Part shown: in pieces, positions 9,089-18,439 of the stretch
Layout of the letters: every line of letters begins with the position of its first letter
Numbering within the stretch: position 1 is the stretch's first letter
From: Pseudomonadales bacterium
GTDB lineage: Bacteria > Pseudomonadota > Gammaproteobacteria > Pseudomonadales > Halieaceae
Direction of reading: 5' to 3'
NCBI GenBank assembly: GCA_024234855.1
Contig: JACKNN010000001.1
Coordinates: 310,001 to 374,000, forward strand
DNA: 64,000 bases
The notes under the pieces: model-generated
The model's database searches: none
Seen by the model: the letters and a program-made list of their open reading frames with translations, nothing else
Told to the model about the DNA's origin: nothing
Position numbers and translations under genes: made by a program

Positions 9089-10339
9089 GTGAAGAACCCG
9101 CTCCAGAACAGCAGCCTAGGCCAACAACTGGCGCTGCTCACAGCCGGTATGTGCCTGCTGGTCAGCCTCGCGCTGGTCACCCTGGCGGCCATCTCTACCC
9201 GCCATATGCAATTGCAGCAGCAGGAGGAATACGGCTCCGCCCAGGCTCGCCAGATCGCCACCCGCATCAGCACGGCCCTGGAAACAGGCGACCTGCTGAG
9301 TGTTTCCGCCTCCCTGCAGCGATTCGTCGAAACGTCATCGGCGGAAGAAGTGGCAATTTTCGACGTCGAGGGCAAGGCACTGGGGCAGGCCGGCGAAGCC
9401 CTGGGCCAGAATCTCCAGCAGTACAGGGCACCGGTACGCGTCGAGTCAGACATTGCCGGCCAGGTGGTCATCACCATCAGTACCGACACGGCCAGCGCCG
9501 CTCGCCTGCAATTCGTGCTCAGCCTGCTGGGACTGGCGGTGCTGCTGAGCCTGGCGGTCTACATCACTACCCGGCGTTTCAGCCAACGACTGGCCAGCAA
9601 ACTCGGCAGCCTCGCACAATCCATTGCCCTTGAAGACCAGGCCGCCGGACAGCCGCCCCGCAACGAAGTGGAACTGCTCGCGCGAAACATAGACGCCCTG
9701 CCCATGGACCTGCTGCGCACCCGCAGCGAAACCAACCCGAGGGAGGAGAACTACCGCACCACGGCGGTACTCTACCTGCACCTGACCAGTCTCGCGGACT
9801 ATATAGACACGCTCGATGAACAGGCGCTGCACCGCTACACCGACCAGTTGCACCAGTTGGTGCTGGCGGCGGCAAATTTTTACGCGGGAGAATTGCAAGT
9901 CGCCCGCCAGTTCGGCCTGGTGGTGTATTTCAGCGGCCCCAACAGCGCCGGCAGCGCGGCATTCCGCGCGGCTTCCTGCGCCTGGTTGATACAGGCGGCC
10001 AGTCGCGAGATCGAGCAGCAGATACGCCGGACCCTGTCCATGGCCATGGCGATATCACAGAGCGAACTGGGCGCGGGAGACAGGGGGGACATATACCCCG
10101 GCCTCTATATCCAGCACACCCTGGACGAACTCGAGACGATCTGCGCCAACCGGCCGCCGCGCGTGCTGCTCGCCCCCGTGGTTTGCGAGGACCCGGACAT
10201 TGCCAGCCGCCTGCAACACGAGGCGACCGAAGTGATGGACTTCGCGATGCTGGAGGAATTCACTGAACCCTACCAGGACTTACTCGAGCGACAACTGCGC
10301 CTGATGCTCAAACGCCTCATAGGCCCCGCCCGGCGGTGA
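9089..10339 (+). CDS. Two-helix membrane protein, AhpA/YtjB-like
   Basis: A 416-residue protein starting with GTG. It has a membrane helix at about 12-36, a periplasmic region of roughly 100 residues, a second helix at about 141-161 and a cytoplasmic C-terminal half. The arrangement resembles a sensor without a kinase: the cytoplasmic part has no histidine-kinase motifs, and its order is faintly reminiscent of a degenerate cyclase-type domain. A gene of this type lies between serB and parC in Pseudomonas too. Function unknown. It diverges from serB and converges on parC with a 7-base gap. Confidence 0.72.
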   Translation: MKNPLQNSSLGQQLALLTAGMCLLVSLALVTLAAISTRHMQLQQQEEYGSAQARQIATRISTALETGDLLSVSASLQRFVETSSAEEVAIFDVEGKALGQAGEALGQNLQQYRAPVRVESDIAGQVVITISTDTASAARLQFVLSLLGLAVLLSLAVYITTRRFSQRLASKLGSLAQSIALEDQAAGQPPRNEVELLARNIDALPMDLLRTRSETNPREENYRTTAVLYLHLTSLADYIDTLDEQALHRYTDQLHQLVLAAANFYAGELQVARQFGLVVYFSGPNSAGSAAFRAASCAWLIQAASREIEQQIRRTLSMAMAISQSELGAGDRGDIYPGLYIQHTLDELETICANRPPRVLLAPVVCEDPDIASRLQHEATEVMDFAMLEEFTEPYQDLLERQLRLMLKRLIGPARR

Positions 10340-10346
10340 CGCGGCG

Positions 10347-12599
10347 TCAGCGCTCCACCCGAATCGCATCCACTTTCTGGAATCCTCGCGGCAGTTTGTT
10401 GCCACGACGGCCGCGCTCGCCGCGGTAGTGCTCCAGCTCTGAAAATTTCAGCTTGATGTGGCGCTTGCCCGCGACCACCACCAGGCTGTCCTGTTCCGTC
10501 AGCACCTGCACCCCCACCATGAATTCGTCGCGGCTTTGCACTCTCGCCGAGGGGATACCGATGATCTTGTTGCCCTTGCCGCGGGCCAGTTGCGGCAGGT
10601 CTGCCAGCGGGAACATCAGCAGGCGGCCCTCATTGCTCGCGGCGGCCACCCACGCGCCCTCGACGGCGGGGATTGTCGACGGCTGCAAGACCCTGCCGCC
10701 CCTGGGCAGGCTGATGGCGGCCTTGCCGGCGCGGTTCTTGGTCTGCAGGTCTTCCAGCTTCGCCACAAAGCCGTATCCGGCGTCGCTGGCGAGCAGGAAC
10801 AGCTGGTCCTCGCGCCCCATTACCATACCTTCGAAGGTGGCACCTGAAGGCGGGTTGATACGCCCGGTCAGCGGCTCTCCCTGACCCCTGGCCGACGGCA
10901 GGTTATGGCTGGCCACGGTGTAGGCCCGACCGGTGGAGTCGAGGATAATCGCGGGCTGGTTGCTGCGCCCGTGTACCGCCATCTTGAAACTGTCGCCGGA
11001 CTTGTAACTGAGAGTGGCGGGGTCTATATCGTGCCCCCTGGCGCCGCGGATCCAGCCCTTTTCGGATAGCACCACAGTGACCGGCTCGGCACTCACCATC
11101 TCCAGCTCACTGAAGGCTTTGGCCTCAGGCCGCAGTACCAGGGGGGAACGGCGCGCGTCGCCGAACTTTTCCGCCACCGCCAGCAGTTCGTTTTTGATCA
11201 GGGTCTTGAGCCGGGCGGCGCTACCCAGGATTTTCTGCAGTTCATCCCGCTCAGTCGCCAACTCGTCCTGCTCGCCGCGGATACTGATCTCTTCCAGTTT
11301 CGCCAGGTTGCGCAGCTTCAGTTCAAGCACCGCTTCCGCCTGCGGATCGCTGAGCCCGAAACGCTGCATCAACGCGGGCTTGGGTTTGTCCTCGGTGCGT
11401 ATGATATGGATCACCTCATCAATATTGAGGAACGCGACCAGGTAACCTTCGAGGATGTGCAGACGCTTGAGTACCCGCTCCAGGCGATGCTCGAGCCGGC
11501 GCCGCACTGTCTCGGTGCGAAACGACAACCACTCACGCAGGATACGGTCCAGCCCCTTCACGCCGGGCCGGCCGTCAATGCCGATCATATTGAGGTTGAC
11601 CCGGTAGCTGCGCTCCAGGTCGGTGCTGGCGAACAGGTGGCTCATCAGGCCCTCGACATCGATGCGATTCGAGCGGGGCACGATGACCAGTCGGGTGGGG
11701 TTCTCGTGATCCGACTCATCCCGCAGGTCGGCTACCATGGGCAATTTCTTTGCCTGCATCTGCTGGGCGATCTGCTCCAGGACCCGCGATCCGGACACCT
11801 GGTAGGGCAGGGCGCACACAACGATATCACTGCCCTCGCGCTCCCACACCGCGCGCATACGCAGGCCGCCGCGGCCGCTGGTGTACATCGCCACGATGTC
11901 CTCGCGGGGCGTGATAATCTCCGCCTCGGTGGGGAAGTCCGGCGCCAGTACATGCTCGCACAATTCAGCCACGCTGGACTTCGGCGACTCCAACAGGCGA
12001 ATCGCGGCGCTCACCACTTCCCGCAGGTTGTGGGGCGGCACATCGGTCGCCATACCCACGGCAATACCGGTGGTGCCATTGAGCAGCACATTGGGCACCT
12101 GGGCGGGCAGCACCCGGGGTTCGTCCATGGTGCCGTCGAAGTTGGGCGCCCACTCCACGGTGCCCTGGGCCAACTCCGCCAGCAGCACATCGGCATAGAC
12201 GGTCAGGCGGGATTCGGTATAGCGCATCGCCGCGAAGGACTTGGGATCATCGGGCGAGCCCCAGTTACCCTGGCCATCGACCAGCGGGTAGCGATAGCTG
12301 AAATCCTGCGCCATCAGCACCATCGCTTCATAGACCGCGCTGTCGCCATGGGGGTGGAATTTACCGATTACATCGCCGACGGTACGCGCGGACTTCTTGA
12401 ACTTGGCGCTGGATTTCAGGCCCAGCTCGCTCATCGCGTACACGATGCGGCGCTGCACGGGCTTGAGCCCGTCGCCGACATGCGGCAGCGCGCGGTCGAG
12501 AATGACGTACATGGAATAGTCCAGGTAGGCCTTCTCCGCATACTGCATCAGCGACACCTGCTCGATGCCGTCGTTATCAATTTCGAGAATTTCAGACAT
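10347..12599 (-). CDS. parC: DNA topoisomerase IV subunit A
   Basis: A 750-residue type IIA topoisomerase A subunit that decatenates chromosomes together with ParE (not in the window). The catalytic tyrosine is Y127 in AAMRYTE. The quinolone-resistance region reads HPHGDSAVYEAM with serine 87 and glutamate 91, the residues usual in quinolone-susceptible enzymes. The C-terminal domain is a shortened beta-pinwheel lacking a clear GyrA box, which together with the length favours ParC over GyrA. Confidence 0.95.
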   Translation of the reverse strand: MSEILEIDNDGIEQVSLMQYAEKAYLDYSMYVILDRALPHVGDGLKPVQRRIVYAMSELGLKSSAKFKKSARTVGDVIGKFHPHGDSAVYEAMVLMAQDFSYRYPLVDGQGNWGSPDDPKSFAAMRYTESRLTVYADVLLAELAQGTVEWAPNFDGTMDEPRVLPAQVPNVLLNGTTGIAVGMATDVPPHNLREVVSAAIRLLESPKSSVAELCEHVLAPDFPTEAEIITPREDIVAMYTSGRGGLRMRAVWEREGSDIVVCALPYQVSGSRVLEQIAQQMQAKKLPMVADLRDESDHENPTRLVIVPRSNRIDVEGLMSHLFASTDLERSYRVNLNMIGIDGRPGVKGLDRILREWLSFRTETVRRRLEHRLERVLKRLHILEGYLVAFLNIDEVIHIIRTEDKPKPALMQRFGLSDPQAEAVLELKLRNLAKLEEISIRGEQDELATERDELQKILGSAARLKTLIKNELLAVAEKFGDARRSPLVLRPEAKAFSELEMVSAEPVTVVLSEKGWIRGARGHDIDPATLSYKSGDSFKMAVHGRSNQPAIILDSTGRAYTVASHNLPSARGQGEPLTGRINPPSGATFEGMVMGREDQLFLLASDAGYGFVAKLEDLQTKNRAGKAAISLPRGGRVLQPSTIPAVEGAWVAAASNEGRLLMFPLADLPQLARGKGNKIIGIPSARVQSRDEFMVGVQVLTEQDSLVVVAGKRHIKLKFSELEHYRGERGRRGNKLPRGFQKVDAIRVER

Positions 12600-12776
12600 T
12601 ACAACTAACCTGTCTTTGTTGAGTTAAGTGCCAAATTAAGCGGGGAATCACGCCGAAAGGAATACCTGTGACGGGTAGCCGGCAAGGCCGGCGGTTCCAG
12701 TTACGCTACTTCACCCCTGAAGGGGCGCCAGCAATGGCTCCGCAACCTGCACCGTGAGTGGCGGCGCGGCCAGCTT

Positions 12777-13589
12777 TCAATTTACAACATGGTTGGCGTG
12801 AAGGCCCACCAGTTGCTCGTTAAGGTTGACGATGGAGTTCGCCATATCGACCAACAGGCTATGGATAGTGGCCGGGTTACTCTTGATCAGCTCGGTAAAC
12901 TGTTCCTTGGGAACCTTGACCACGGAACAGGCGGTTTTGGCGCGCACCGTGGCACTGCGATCGGCATGGGTGAGTGCGGCCATGGCGCCGAAAATCTCAC
13001 CCTCGCCAATCCGCCCAACGGTGACATCGTCGACCAGTACCTCGGCCACGCCGCTGGACATATTGAACACGTAATCCGCCCGCTCACCCTGGCGGATGAT
13101 AATCTCCCCCGGGGCGTAATCCTCGAAACCAGGCGTCGCCGGCGCTTCCTCCGGCGCATGGGCGGCGGTGATACGCAGCATCAGGCCGGAGTAGGTCACC
13201 AGCAGCCTGCTCCAGAGGCGCATGGCGGCCGGCTCATTGAACACACGGCGCATGAACTCCAGCGCGGGGTAGCTGTGCAGCCGGGCGCCCGCCAGGCTGC
13301 GGTAATAGACGGTGCTTTCGTGGTCCGCGCTGCCGGCGATATCGGGCAGCAGTATGTCGCCTTCTTCCAGCGTGTAGACAATTTTGCTGTGGTAGTAGGC
13401 GCTGATTGTCCCGCGCTGCACCACATAGAACTGGTTGCCGTCATAACCGCGAAAATTACCCTCCCCGGCCGGCGCCACTTCCATCGGGATGCCGGGCATG
13501 CCGACAACACCGAGCAGGGCGTCGATCAGCTCGCGGTACTGCTGGGAAAGTAGCGTAAAATCTTGCGCGAGTTCAGCATCGGCCAACAT
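12777..13589 (-). CDS. Cyclic-nucleotide-binding-domain protein without effector domain
   Basis: About 270 residues. The C-terminal half is a clear cNMP-binding fold with the phosphate-binding cassette GEIFGAMAALTHADRSATV (G-E...R-S-A) around residue 200. The N-terminal half (EEGDILLPDIAG) looks like a second, degenerate copy. There is no helix-turn-helix, kinase or channel domain, so it would act through a partner. The start at 13589 has a GGGG ribosome-binding site 7-8 bases ahead; the open frame upstream is not needed. Ligand unknown. Confidence 0.78.
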   Translation of the reverse strand: MLADAELAQDFTLLSQQYRELIDALLGVVGMPGIPMEVAPAGEGNFRGYDGNQFYVVQRGTISAYYHSKIVYTLEEGDILLPDIAGSADHESTVYYRSLAGARLHSYPALEFMRRVFNEPAAMRLWSRLLVTYSGLMLRITAAHAPEEAPATPGFEDYAPGEIIIRQGERADYVFNMSSGVAEVLVDDVTVGRIGEGEIFGAMAALTHADRSATVRAKTACSVVKVPKEQFTELIKSNPATIHSLLVDMANSIVNLNEQLVGLHANHVVN

Positions 13590-13770
13590 CGGCAAACCCC
13601 TGTCCGAAATATCCCCGGATGCAACCTGTGCCCCGGTAGAACGCACCCCGTTATTACGCTGTCACGGGAGGGTGAATACCTTTTCCCGCCGCGGTTTGAA
13701 ACCTATAGTAGCAACTAATCCAGCAGGGGAGAACGCTTGCCGGAACATTTGTCACGAGGACACGACAGCG

Positions 13771-14226
13771 ATGGATTACCGGTGGCAGACCAGTGAATTT
13801 ACCGACCTCGGCACGGTCCAGTTGTACGCCCTGCTGAGGCTGCGGCAGCAGGTTTTCGTCGTTGAACAGGCCTGCATCTACCTCGATCTTGACAACCTGG
13901 ACCAGGGCGCCATACATATGCTCTGCTGGCAGGGCGACCACCTGCTGGCCTACCAGCGCTGCCTCGCGCCGGCCGTCCATTTCGCCGAGAGCGCGCTGGG
14001 GCGGATCGTGGTCGACCCGACGGCTCGCGGGCGGCAGCTGGGCGTGGACCTGGTCAGGCGCGGTATCAGCTACAACCTGGCGCGCTGGCCGGGGCAGGGC
14101 ATACGCATCAACGCCCAGGCCTACCTGGAAACTTTCTATACCGGGCTGGGTTTTGTGGCCGAGGGCGATAGTTTCGCGGAGGATGGCATCGCGCACATCC
14201 AGATGGTCTACCGCGGCTCAGCCTGA
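13771..14226 (+). CDS. elaA: GNAT acetyltransferase, ElaA family
   Basis: A 151-residue single-domain GNAT protein. LRLRQQVFVVEQ near residue 23 and the acetyl-CoA loop GRIVVDPTARGRQLGVDL are hallmarks of the ElaA branch, as is the C-terminal FYTGLGFVAEGD...EDGIAHI. The substrate of ElaA is not established. The ATG at 13771 is preceded by a GAGGA about 12 bases upstream; the longer open frame is not supported. Its 3' end overlaps the 3' end of dtd on the other strand by 9 bases. Confidence 0.88.
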   Translation: MDYRWQTSEFTDLGTVQLYALLRLRQQVFVVEQACIYLDLDNLDQGAIHMLCWQGDHLLAYQRCLAPAVHFAESALGRIVVDPTARGRQLGVDLVRRGISYNLARWPGQGIRINAQAYLETFYTGLGFVAEGDSFAEDGIAHIQMVYRGSA

Positions 14227-14658
14227 CTCCAGCAGGAAGGTGACCGGGCCATCGTTGGTGAGACTGACCTGCATTTCGGCGCCGAACACGCCCGCCGCCA
14301 CCGCCGGGTGACGCCGGCGCAACCCGGCCAGCAGGTAATCGTACAACAGCTCGGCCTCCGCCGGTGGCATCGCCCGGGAAAAGCCGGGTCGCAAGCCCCG
14401 GCCGGTATCGGCTGACAGGGTGAATTGCGAAACCAGCAGCACCCCCCCCTGGATATCCGTCACACTGCGGTTCATGCGGCCATCCCCGTCAGCGAAGACC
14501 CGGTAGGCGAGCAACCGCTCCAGCATGCGGTCTGCAGCGGGCCTGTCATCGCCCGCGTCGAAACCCAGCAACACCAGCAGGCCGGCACCGATAGCCCCCA
14601 CCTGCTCGCCCGCCACGCTGACAGTGGCGCAACTCACCCGCTGCAGGAGCGCCTTCAT
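14218..14658 (-). CDS. dtd: D-aminoacyl-tRNA deacylase
   Basis: A 146-residue DTD-fold protein. The two active-site motifs are visible: SQFTL near residue 77 and the cross-subunit NDGPVTF near the C-terminus (family Gly-cisPro motif NxGPxT). The enzyme removes D-amino acids, and glycine mischarged on tRNA-Ala, in the cytoplasm. It follows typA on the same strand with a 9-base gap, so the two are probably co-transcribed. Confidence 0.95.
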   Translation of the reverse strand: MKALLQRVSCATVSVAGEQVGAIGAGLLVLLGFDAGDDRPAADRMLERLLAYRVFADGDGRMNRSVTDIQGGVLLVSQFTLSADTGRGLRPGFSRAMPPAEAELLYDYLLAGLRRRHPAVAAGVFGAEMQVSLTNDGPVTFLLESG

Positions 14659-14667
14659 CGCGCGCCG

Positions 14668-16482
14668 CTAGCCGCCGCGGTCGGCGCGGCGCCGCTCGTG
14701 TTCCTGCAACAGCTTCTTGCGCAGGCGGATACTCTGGGGTGTCACCTCTACCAGCTCATCTTCCTCGATGAACTCCAGCGCCTGCTCCAGGGTGTGGCGC
14801 ACCGGCGGGGTGAGAGTAAGCGCCTCGTCGGTGCCGGAGGCGCGCACGTTGGTGAGCTGCTTGCCCTTGGTGGGATTGACAGCAAGGTCGTTATTGCGGC
14901 TGTGCAGACCAATAATCTGGCCTTCGTAGACATCGATATTCGGCGGAATGAACATACGGCCGCGGTCCTGCAGGTTGAAGATGGAGTAGCCCAGGGTCTT
15001 GCCCTTGACCATGGACACCAGTACCCCGTTGGCACGTCCGGCAATGTCGGCGTTCTTGACCGGGCCGTAATGATCGAACACGTGGGTCATGATGCCGGAA
15101 CCGGACGTCATGGTCAGGAACATCGAGCGAAAGCCAATCAGGCCCCTGGCCGGCACCATGAATTCCAGCCTTATCCGGCCCTTGCCGTCGGGCACCATAT
15201 TTTCGAGCTCCGCCCGGCGCAGTCCCAGCTCCTCCATCACCGCGCCCTGGTGCTGCTCCTCGCAGTCGATAACCAGCTGCTCGAAGGGCTCGTGCATCTT
15301 GCCGTCGATTTCTTTCTGGATCACCTCCGGTCGGGAAACACCCAGCTCAAAACCCTCGCGGCGCATGTTCTCGATCAACACGGACAGATGCAACTCGCCG
15401 CGACCGGACACCTTGAACTTGTCGGGGCTGTCACCCGGCTCCACCCGCAACGCCACATTGTGGATCAGCTCCCGCTCCAGGCGCTCCTTGATGTTGCGCG
15501 AGGTGACGTACTTGCCCTCGCGGCCGGCGAAGGGGGAGTCATTGACCTGGAAGGTCATGCTGACCGTGGGCTCGTCAACCGACAGGGGGGGCATGGCCTC
15601 CACCAGCGCGGGATCGCACAGGGTGTCGGAAATATTCAGGCCCTCGATACCGGTAATGCAGACGATATCACCCGCCTCGGCGAACTCGATATCGAGCCGT
15701 TCCAGCCCCAGGTAGCCCATGACCTGCAGCACACGGCCCTTGCGGGTGGCGCCTTCCGGATCCACCACCACCACCTGGGTGTTGGGGGTGAGCTTGCCGC
15801 GGGTAATACGGCCAATGCCGATTACGCCCACGTAACTGCTGTAGTCCAGGGCACTGATCTGCATCTGCAGGGGACCGTCCGAATTCACCGCCGGCGCCGG
15901 CACCTTCTCCACCACTGTCTCGAACAGGGGCTGCATGTCCGTCGCCATTTTCTCATGGTCGAGGCCGGCAATGCCCTGGATAGCAGAGGTATAAATCACC
16001 GGGAAATCCAGCTGCTGCTCGGTGGCACCGAGCCGGTCGAACAGGTCGAACACCTGGTCCACCACCCAGTCCGGACGCGCGCCGGGGCGGTCTATCTTGT
16101 TGATCACCACAATGGGATTGAGGCCCTGCTCAAAGGCCTTGGACGTCACAAAGCGGGTTTGCGGCATGGGTCCGTCCACCGCGTCCACCAGCAGCAGCAC
16201 CGAATCCACCATGGACAGCACCCGCTCCACCTCGCCGCCGAAGTCGGCGTGACCGGGGGTGTCCACGATATTGATATGGTAGTCATTCCACTCGATCGCC
16301 GTGTTCTTGGCCAGGATGGTGATGCCGCGCTCGCGCTCCTGGTCATTGGAATCCATGATCCGCTCAGACCCCTCGGAACGGCGGTCCAGAGTGCCCGACT
16401 GCTGCAGCAGGCAGTCCACCAGGGTGGTCTTGCCATGGTCCACGTGGGCAATAATGGCGATATTGCGAAGCTTGTCGATCAA
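14668..16482 (-). CDS. typA: Ribosome-associated GTPase TypA/BipA
   Basis: About 604 residues, the usual BipA length. The G motifs AHVDHGKTT, DTPGHADF and NKID are intact, followed by EF-G-like domains and the BipA-specific C-terminal domain. It is a translational GTPase involved in ribosome assembly and stress adaptation. The start is a TTG at 16482 encoding an LIDKLRNIAII N-terminus that matches the family start. It has a GAGG ribosome-binding site 7-8 bases ahead; the frame upstream to 16641 is 5' leader. Confidence 0.95.
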   Translation of the reverse strand: MIDKLRNIAIIAHVDHGKTTLVDCLLQQSGTLDRRSEGSERIMDSNDQERERGITILAKNTAIEWNDYHINIVDTPGHADFGGEVERVLSMVDSVLLLVDAVDGPMPQTRFVTSKAFEQGLNPIVVINKIDRPGARPDWVVDQVFDLFDRLGATEQQLDFPVIYTSAIQGIAGLDHEKMATDMQPLFETVVEKVPAPAVNSDGPLQMQISALDYSSYVGVIGIGRITRGKLTPNTQVVVVDPEGATRKGRVLQVMGYLGLERLDIEFAEAGDIVCITGIEGLNISDTLCDPALVEAMPPLSVDEPTVSMTFQVNDSPFAGREGKYVTSRNIKERLERELIHNVALRVEPGDSPDKFKVSGRGELHLSVLIENMRREGFELGVSRPEVIQKEIDGKMHEPFEQLVIDCEEQHQGAVMEELGLRRAELENMVPDGKGRIRLEFMVPARGLIGFRSMFLTMTSGSGIMTHVFDHYGPVKNADIAGRANGVLVSMVKGKTLGYSIFNLQDRGRMFIPPNIDVYEGQIIGLHSRNNDLAVNPTKGKQLTNVRASGTDEALTLTPPVRHTLEQALEFIEEDELVEVTPQSIRLRKKLLQEHERRRADRGG

Positions 16483-16571
16483 GGGGTTACCTCGGGGCAA
16501 AGATGCCCGATTAGAAATTAAGACGGTTCTCGTTGCCGGAGAACATCGCCGCTGGTGCAGGCGGTAAATCA

Positions 16572-16589
16572 GGGCAGGCGCGCCTGCCC
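16572..16589. other. 18-bp perfect palindrome in the typA leader
   Basis: GGGCAGGCGCGCCTGCCC reads the same on both strands and lies about 90 bases upstream of the typA start, inside the predicted leader. In RNA it would form a tight GC stem. It may be an mRNA structure or a protein site; no function can be assigned. Confidence 0.45.
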
Positions 16590-16629
16590 GGGCGATGTAC
16601 TGTAGGTCCTGCGCATAAAAAGGGCGCGG

Positions 16630-16635
16630 ATTATA
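16630..16635 (-). promoter_or_regulatory. Probable -10 element for typA
   Basis: TATAAT on the minus strand about 150 bases upstream of the typA start. No convincing -35 hexamer was found at 16-18 bases, so the call rests on the perfect -10 and its position between thiI and typA. Confidence 0.42.
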
Positions 16636-16665
16636 CCCCATTGACCTGCATCAGGCACAGGCTAA

Positions 16666-18111
16666 TTATGGCGCATAGACCTTGACCTGCAGCCGCCCGA
16701 ACGACTGCAGGTGGCTGGCGTGCAAACGGCTCATCGTGCCCCTGCCGCAGTACAGCATATAGGTACCGCTGGCCAGGCCCGCCGCCGCGCTGTGCAGCTC
16801 ATAGAACGGGATATGCAGTACCGGCACCGGCAGCTCGAGCGGGCACAGTCCGGCCTCGTCGGGATGGCGAATGTCGATAACCGTGCTGCCCGCCAGCGGC
16901 ACCGACAGCACCTCGACCTCGCTGCGGGCCAGCTCCTCGTCCGCGAGCCGGTCGATGCGAGTCTGGCTTGCGCCGGCGATCGCACGATCGAGAATCGTCA
17001 TATCGAACAGTTTTTCCTGGGCCTCGACCCGACCCAATTTCGCCCGGGTGGTGGGGTTGACCGATATGACGCCGCAGTACTCCGGCATATTGGCGGCGAA
17101 CTCCCCGGTACCGATGGCATTGGCCATGCGCACGATATCCTCTTTGTCGGTGGCGATCAGCGGCCGCAGCACCAGGCGGTTGGTTACCCGGTCTATCACC
17201 GACAGGTTGCGCAGGGTCTGGCTGCTCACCTGGGCGACGCATTCGCCGGTGACCAGCGCGTCGATCTCCAGGTCTTCGGCCAGCCGGTCGGCGACCCGCA
17301 ACATCATGCGCTTGAGGATCACCCCCATCTGGCTGTCCTCTATCTTGCCCAGCAACTCCGCCACCACCTCCTCAAACGGCACGGTGATGAACAACACCCG
17401 CTGCTTGCAGCCGTATTTCTGCCACAGGTAAAGGGCGATTTCCTTCACCCCGATTTCGTGGTCGCGCCCGCCCAGGTTGAAAAACAGGAAATGGGTGCGC
17501 ATGCCGCGTTTCATTGTCAGGTAGCTGGCTACGGGTGAGTCGAAGCCGCCGGAGATCAACGACAGCACCGGGTCCAGGCTGCCGATCGGGTAACCGCCGG
17601 GGCCGCGATGGCGCTGGCCGATAACAAACAGCGTGTTCTTGCTGATCTCCAGGCCCACGGTCACATCCGGCTCAACCAGTCTCACCCCGGCAGCCTCGCT
17701 GCGCGCCAGCAACGCTCGGCCCACCTCGCGCTCGACATCGATGGAGGTAAACGGGTGGCTGCCATGGCGCTTGCAGCGCACGGCAAAATACCGTCCCGCC
17801 AGGCGCTCGGCGTAAACGGGCAAGACCCGATCTGCTATTTCCGCCAGCGGCGGCAGCGGAAATTCGCTGACCTCCAGGATATGGGAGATGCCGGAGACAT
17901 GGCGCATGGCCTCCACCAGCCGCGCCACCGCGGCGGGATCTGCCAGCGCGGTCTCCACCCGCAGGCGGTCGAACTGGCGGTCCACCCGCACGCCGGGGTC
18001 GATCTCCTGCAGCACCTCGCGCAGGTTGCCGGCCAGCCGCGCGACGAAGCGGCGGCGCACGGGCTTGCTCTTGATGGCGATTTCCGAGAAGTACTTGACA
18101 ACGAATTTCAT
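16666..18111 (-). CDS. thiI: tRNA 4-thiouridine synthase ThiI
   Basis: About 481 residues: N-terminal ferredoxin-like and THUMP domains, a PP-loop AANH domain (SGGFDSPVASYL), and a C-terminal rhodanese domain. The rhodanese cysteine is present in YCGRGTMSRLHA, as in the long enterobacterial ThiI. The enzyme sulfurates U8 of tRNA and provides sulfur for the thiamine thiazole. The start M-K-F-V-V-K at 18111 matches the family; an in-frame ATG three codons upstream (18120) is an alternative. It is divergent from glnA. Confidence 0.95.
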   Translation of the reverse strand: MKFVVKYFSEIAIKSKPVRRRFVARLAGNLREVLQEIDPGVRVDRQFDRLRVETALADPAAVARLVEAMRHVSGISHILEVSEFPLPPLAEIADRVLPVYAERLAGRYFAVRCKRHGSHPFTSIDVEREVGRALLARSEAAGVRLVEPDVTVGLEISKNTLFVIGQRHRGPGGYPIGSLDPVLSLISGGFDSPVASYLTMKRGMRTHFLFFNLGGRDHEIGVKEIALYLWQKYGCKQRVLFITVPFEEVVAELLGKIEDSQMGVILKRMMLRVADRLAEDLEIDALVTGECVAQVSSQTLRNLSVIDRVTNRLVLRPLIATDKEDIVRMANAIGTGEFAANMPEYCGVISVNPTTRAKLGRVEAQEKLFDMTILDRAIAGASQTRIDRLADEELARSEVEVLSVPLAGSTVIDIRHPDEAGLCPLELPVPVLHIPFYELHSAAAGLASGTYMLYCGRGTMSRLHASHLQSFGRLQVKVYAP

Positions 18112-18211
18112 AGGCGTCATAACGTCGCGTCCGGTCGGGGGCGTAGTATACGGGCTCGGAACGGGGTTTTGTGCAGTTCAGGCAGGCAAGTCGATCACGC
18201 CGCCACGGCTC

Positions 18212-18226
18212 GCACCATCATAGTGC
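18212..18226. promoter_or_regulatory. NtrC-binding site 1 upstream of glnA
   Basis: GCACCATCATAGTGC, a 15-bp dyad close to the NtrC consensus (GCAC-N7-GTGC type), centred about 115 bases upstream of the sigma-54 promoter. Its centre is 21 bases, two helical turns, from the next site. Confidence 0.75.
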
Positions 18227-18232
18227 ATTAAC

Positions 18233-18247
18233 GCTCTTTGTTGGTGC
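18233..18247. promoter_or_regulatory. NtrC-binding site 2 upstream of glnA
   Basis: GCTCTTTGTTGGTGC has a good right half (GGTGC) and a weaker left half. The 21-base centre-to-centre distance from site 1 is what is expected of paired enhancer sites bound cooperatively on one face of the helix. Confidence 0.6.
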
Positions 18248-18319
18248 GCGGCCAGAATGATCAAGGCAACTCCTCGCAAAAATACCCTCTGTTTCAGAGA
18301 GTTAGCTTCAGCACCTTTT

Positions 18320-18335
18320 TGGCACAGCTCTTGCA
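18320..18335 (+). promoter_or_regulatory. Sigma-54 (RpoN) promoter of glnA
   Basis: TGGCACAGCTCTTGCA matches the -24/-12 consensus (TGGCACG-N4-TTGCW) with one mismatch, and the GG and GC are exactly 12 bases apart. Transcription should start near 18347, leaving a leader of about 90 bases that includes a CTGGTC/GACCAG stem. The paired NtrC sites upstream and ntrBC downstream complete the circuit. Confidence 0.88.
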
Positions 18336-18439
18336 AACGTTGAAACTGCCTAGCACATCTGGTCACCGCCCGATGCGACCAGAGCAAAGAACGCAGGCCA
18401 GTCCGGCTGGCCCGAATACCATCCCATGGAGGAATTGAG

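Noticed and set aside
10347..12599. GyrA instead of ParC
   Set aside because: Length of 750 residues, absence of a clear GyrA box and the serB-membrane protein-parC gene order favour ParC.
14425..16521. Plus-strand open frame of 698 codons opposite typA
   Set aside because: It is the antisense shadow of typA: low-complexity His/Gln/Leu-rich translation without any family motif, a common artefact in high-GC DNA.
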